Assembly: GCF_900177765.1 (NCBI RefSeq)
Contig: NZ_FXWI01000001.1
Span: 124,001-188,000, forward strand
Direction of reading: 5' to 3'
DNA from: Agreia sp. VKM Ac-1783
GTDB lineage: Bacteria; Actinomycetota; Actinomycetes; Actinomycetales; Microbacteriaceae
Length of the DNA stretch: 64,000 nt
This document shows positions 61,264-64,000 of the stretch, piece by piece. Each line of letters begins with the position of its first letter. Position 1 is the stretch's first letter. The position numbers were made by a program, and so were the translations under genes. Under the pieces are notes generated by a model. That model was not told the origin of the DNA and did no database searches. It worked only from the letters and a program-made list of their open reading frames with translations.

Positions 61264-61276
61264 CGAGTTGCGCTCA
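61264..61276 (+). promoter_or_regulatory. Weak TGAR-N5-CTCA-like site
   Basis: CGAGTTGCGCTCA, first base off consensus and GC-rich in the middle, 25 bp before the LPNTG gene. Only a half-match; listed because position resembles other copies. Confidence 0.2.
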
Positions 61277-61301
61277 GCACAAACTATTGGGGGAAGTTCT
61301 C

Positions 61302-61826
61302 ATGTTCAAAAAAGCTCTTGCGATCGGCGCTCTCGCCGTTCTCGCCATCTTCTCGGTTCCGACTGCAGCCAACGCTGCCGCCTACGGCGACGGCGGTGAC
61401 AACGGCGCGACGGTCGTTGTGACCCCTGGCGCGCCTGTCACGTTCTCCTTCGGCGGGTTCCAGCCTGGAGAGCAGACCGTTGCCTCAGCTCCTGATGCGG
61501 TCACCCTGAGCGCGCTCAAGGTTGTCGTCACCGCCAGCAAGCCGGCAGGCCCCAACGGAACCGTCAGCTACACCGCATCTGCAACGCAGCCGGGTAGCTA
61601 CACGATCACCGTCTCAAGCGCCACCAACGTCGCCACCGGAACACTCACGGTCGTGCCGACTGACGCGGCCGGCTCTGGTACCGGTTCTGGCTCAAACGGA
61701 TCGCTGCCGAACACCGGCTTCGAGACCCCGATGCTCATCGTCTGGGGCGCCGGCGGCGCACTCGTTCTGGGTATCGCACTCGTTTTCGTGCTGAGCGTCG
61801 TTCGCCGCAACAAGAGCGCAGCCTAG
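61302..61826 (+). CDS. LPNTG-anchored secreted surface protein
   Basis: 174 residues, ATG after TTGGGGGAAGTTCTC. Signal peptide ~1-25 (cleavage near ANAAA). A single ~100-residue Ig/beta-sandwich domain (VTPGAPVTFSFGGFQPGEQ ... YTITVSSATNVATGTLTVVP) is followed by a Gly/Ser linker, LPNTG, a hydrophobic helix and basic tail (RRNKSAA): a full sortase signal. Single small surface protein at the end of locus B, followed by a strong terminator; may be abundant. Confidence 0.85.
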   Translation: MFKKALAIGALAVLAIFSVPTAANAAAYGDGGDNGATVVVTPGAPVTFSFGGFQPGEQTVASAPDAVTLSALKVVVTASKPAGPNGTVSYTASATQPGSYTITVSSATNVATGTLTVVPTDAAGSGTGSGSNGSLPNTGFETPMLIVWGAGGALVLGIALVFVLSVVRRNKSAA

Positions 61827-61874
61827 TCATACGTCGCAACTAACGTTGCCCGTCCCTCACGGGATTTACGTCGG

Positions 61875-61904
61875 AAGGCCCCGAGCGAAAGCTCGGGGCC
61901 TTTT
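61875..61904 (+). terminator. Strong Rho-independent terminator closing locus B
   Basis: Perfect stem AAGGCCCCGAGC / GCTCGGGGCCTT with GAAA tetraloop, followed by TTTT; 48 bp after the LPNTG gene. Confidence 0.9.
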
Positions 61905-61951
61905 GCGTTGCAACGTGCAGCGCGCTTCTTTGGCGTCCAGAGAAGCGCGAA

Positions 61952-62098
61952 CTAGCGAAGTGGGGTGGCTTCAGACAGCGCGGGTTCAGAATCGCGACGG
62001 CGCACGACTGCTCCAAACGCAAGACCCACGCCAAGAGCCAACGAGGTCCACGCTGCAAAGACGATAGCGACCGAGGCCGCGACGGCGGAAAGTTCCAT
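61952..62098 (-). CDS. Very small membrane protein
   Basis: 48 residues from ATG 62098. One strong hydrophobic helix (AVAASVAIVFAAWTSLALGVGLAFGAV) then RRRDSEPALSEATPLR. No ribosome site is visible (pyrimidine-rich upstream), and longer in-frame starts lack one too. Could be a chance frame; reported for its membrane-like sequence. Confidence 0.3.
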   Translation of the reverse strand: MELSAVAASVAIVFAAWTSLALGVGLAFGAVVRRRDSEPALSEATPLR

Positions 62099-62283
62099 GA
62101 GGGGGAGCCTAAGGGGCAAATCTGGGTAAATCGAGTGATTCTCGTTAACTATGAACTGTCGTGTCCCTGCAGGGATAATCACGGCTCGGGTCCGGGCTGG
62201 CGGGGCCGCTCCATGTGCAGTCGGCGGCGTAGCGATGGTGAGAAAGCTCCGCTTAGGTCGCCACCGTCGAAGTCGCTGTTTCC

Positions 62284-62371
62284 GGCCCCTTCGACAGGCT
62301 CAGGGAGCGGCGCCGCTGGCCCCTTCGACGGGCTCAGGGAGCGGCCGGCGATTCGGCAGGCTCAGGGAGCG
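62284..62371. repeat. Three short direct repeats (TTCGACAGGCTCAGGGAGCG type)
   Basis: Copies at 62284-62310, 62318-62344 and, shorter, 62352-62371 share the core TTCG[AG]C[AG]GGCTCAGGGAGCG. They lie just past the 3' end of the UDP-glucose dehydrogenase gene, with the last ending 3 bp from its stop. Short GC-rich intergenic repeats of this kind are known in actinobacterial genomes; function unknown. Confidence 0.75.
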
Positions 62372-62374
62372 AGC

Positions 62375-63691
62375 TTACGGGCGACCGAGGCCCGTGTAGG
62401 TCCAGCCAGCTGCCCGCCAGGCCGCGGCATCCAGCGTATTGCGACCGTCGATGATCGTCGGGGTCTTCACCAGAGGCAGAGCCCAGGCTGGGTCCATATA
62501 GCGGAACTCATCCCACTCCGTGACCAACACGACCAGGTCGGCATCCTGCAGTGCAGCGGCCGGGTCGGCCTCGTACGTGAGCTGTGGATGCACACGGCTG
62601 GCCGTGTGGATCGCCTCGGGATCGGTCGCCACCACGTTGGCTCCGCGGCCCTTCAGCTGCACCGCCACGTCGAGTGCCGGGCTGTCGCGAATGTCGTCGG
62701 AGTGCGGCTTGAACGCCAGGCCCAGAACGGCGATCTTCTTGCCGTTGACCTGGCCGCCGAGGGCCTCGACGGCGAGGTCGACGACGCGCTGGCGCCGACG
62801 CAGGTTGATGGCGTCGACCTCCTTGAGGAACGCCACGCTTTCGCCGCGGCCGAGCTCCTCGGCGCGAGCAGTGAACGCCCGAATGTCCTTCGGCAGACAT
62901 CCGCCGCCGAAGCCCACGCCGGCCTTCAAGAACTTCCAGCCGATGCGGTCGTCGAGCCCGATCGCCGTCGACAGCTGCGTGACGTCGGCGCCGGTGACCT
63001 CGGCGATCTCGGCCATCGCGTTGATGAACGAGATCTTCGTGGCGAGAAACGCGTTGGCCGACACCTTCACGAGCTCGGCGGTCGCATAGTCGGTGACCAC
63101 CAGGGGCGTGTCTTTGCTGAGCGCCGACTCGTAGACGCCGTCGAGCAAAGCCTTGGATGCCTCGGCCTGGCCCGATTCGGGCGGCAGCCCGTAGACGAGA
63201 CGGTCGGGAGAGATCGTGTCTTGCACGGCGAAGCCCTCGCGCAGGAACTCGGGGTTCCAGGCGAGCATGGCGCCGGTGCCGCTTGCCGAGACCTTCGCGG
63301 CGAGAGCCGCGGCAGTTCCCACAGGCACGGTCGACTTGCCCACCACGAGGTCGCCCTCCGACAGGTAGGGGAGGAGTCCCTCGAGCGCCGCATTCACATA
63401 GGTGAGGTCAGCCGCGTAGCTGCCCTTCTTCTGGGGCGTTCCTACCGCGATGAAATGCACCTGGCTGCCGGCGGCGTCGGCGAGGTCGGTCGAGAACCGC
63501 AGTCGGCCCGTGGCGGTGGCTGAGGTGAGGATCTCGGGAAGCCCCGGCTCGAAGAAGGGCGCCTTGCCGGCGGCCAGCGCGTCGATTTTGGTCTGGTCGA
63601 TGTCGATGCCGATCACATCGTGGCCCAGTTCGGCCATCGAGGCCGCGTGAACCGCGCCCAAATAGCCGCAGCCGATTACAGAGAGCTTCAT
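62375..63691 (-). CDS. ugd: UDP-glucose 6-dehydrogenase
   Basis: 438 residues from ATG 63691. N-terminal NAD-binding GCGYLGAVHAASMAELGHDV, IAVGTP, STVPVGT, and the catalytic FGGGCLPKD with Cys265, then the C-terminal UDP-binding domain (KKIAVLGLAFKPHSDDIRDSPAL). It oxidises UDP-glucose to UDP-glucuronate with 2 NAD+, supplying an acidic sugar that one or both polysaccharide loci may use. The transcript ends among the direct repeats. Confidence 0.93.
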   Translation of the reverse strand: MKLSVIGCGYLGAVHAASMAELGHDVIGIDIDQTKIDALAAGKAPFFEPGLPEILTSATATGRLRFSTDLADAAGSQVHFIAVGTPQKKGSYAADLTYVNAALEGLLPYLSEGDLVVGKSTVPVGTAAALAAKVSASGTGAMLAWNPEFLREGFAVQDTISPDRLVYGLPPESGQAEASKALLDGVYESALSKDTPLVVTDYATAELVKVSANAFLATKISFINAMAEIAEVTGADVTQLSTAIGLDDRIGWKFLKAGVGFGGGCLPKDIRAFTARAEELGRGESVAFLKEVDAINLRRRQRVVDLAVEALGGQVNGKKIAVLGLAFKPHSDDIRDSPALDVAVQLKGRGANVVATDPEAIHTASRVHPQLTYEADPAAALQDADLVVLVTEWDEFRYMDPAWALPLVKTPTIIDGRNTLDAAAWRAAGWTYTGLGRP

Positions 63692-63779
63692 CTTCTGCCT
63701 TTCCCCTCGTGGCAAGGCGACGCACTCCGTTGTGCCGTTCCTTTTCTCCAATTATTACCAGAGATAAGAAAGAGAGACG

Positions 63780-64000
63780 TTACGTCGTCTCGTGGTCGGC
63801 GGCAGTGTGACGTCGCCACGCAAGCCTGCGCTCAGACAATGAGCGTATGAAGGGAGCCGTATCGAGCTCGACCGGCTGCTCGTCGGAATCGAGAACCTCG
63901 AGTGGTTCTCCCGGTGAGAGCACGAGTTCGACGACGTACTCGTGATTGTCGGCGATGGCAGGCACAGCGACTTTGACGACCCGACCGCGCTTCTGAGCGG
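63780..64000 (-). CDS. C-terminal end of an unknown protein (5' end off window)
   Basis: The frame is open from 64000 to a stop at 63780; a GTG at 63965 exists but the frame continues upstream to the edge, so the true start is probably outside. Visible sequence (HEYVVELVLSPGEPLEVLD, PFIRSLSERRLAWRR) has no recognised motif. Transcription would be toward ugd, with 88 bp between. Confidence 0.4.
   Translation of the reverse strand, partial: AQKRGRVVKVAVPAIADNHEYVVELVLSPGEPLEVLDSDEQPVELDTAPFIRSLSERRLAWRRHTAADHETT

Noticed and set aside
62284-62371. CRISPR array
   Set aside because: Only three degenerate units with 7-8-bp spacing that is itself repeat-like; no spacers or cas genes.

Overview
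The window is high-GC DNA with dense genes, Shine-Dalgarno sites rich in G (GGGGG, AGGAG) and frequent GTG/TTG starts. Sortase-type C-termini (LANTG, LPNTG), an LCP phosphotransferase and a 'choice-of-anchor G' type protein point to a Gram-positive actinobacterium. Microbacteriaceae or close relatives is my inference; no rRNA or other taxonomic marker is present and I see no tRNA, CRISPR or IS element.

Layout. (1) 1-5.5 kb: an anchored SGNH hydrolase, then a tight cluster of a SipW-type secreted protein, a SipW-like signal peptidase, an LANTG surface protein and a choice-of-anchor G type protein, which resembles a biofilm-fibre or surface-layer module. (2) 5.6-10 kb: ordinary chromosomal genes (coiled-coil protein, membrane protein, endonuclease/phosphatase, SRPBCC protein) and small proteins. 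(3) 10-35 kb, 'polysaccharide locus A': cytidylyltransferase, a giant LamG/PKD adhesin-like protein, glycosyltransferases, O-antigen-ligase-like polymerase, a degenerate Wzc-like protein, Wzx flippase, a beta-helix protein, an OafA-type O-acyltransferase, then CDP-alcohol phosphotransferase, glycosyltransferase and initiating sugar transferase bracketed by two paralogous TIR-like proteins, and an LCP transferase. (4) 36-61.8 kb, 'polysaccharide locus B': three acyltransferases, GT2 enzymes, a CPBP protease, a catalytically degraded SGNH-like protein, a canonical BY-kinase with its low-molecular-weight tyrosine phosphatase, a second initiating sugar transferase, two tandem GDP-mannose 4,6-dehydratase homologues, a second flippase, four GT4 enzymes, a second polymerase, a DUF4012 protein and an LPNTG surface protein ending at a strong terminator. 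(5) 61.9-64 kb: small repeats, UDP-glucose 6-dehydrogenase and the C-terminal end of an unknown gene.

How it works together: loci A and B each carry initiating transferase, glycosyltransferases, flippase, polymerase and a Wzc-type co-polymerase, so the window seems to hold two nearly complete Wzx/Wzy-type exopolysaccharide systems. Each has one copy of a tiny 'GWHAK' protein family near its left edge. A 13-bp motif (TGAR-N5-CTCA) recurs in intergenic DNA of the 6.5-34.7 kb part and was not noticed in locus B, suggesting separate regulation and perhaps different origin. The most unusual items are the TIR-like pair framing the sugar-transferase operon, the shared 13-bp motif, the GWHAK family, the Wzc-like protein lacking its catalytic lysine and tyrosine tail, and a frameshifted acetyltransferase remnant at 36.2-36.5 kb.
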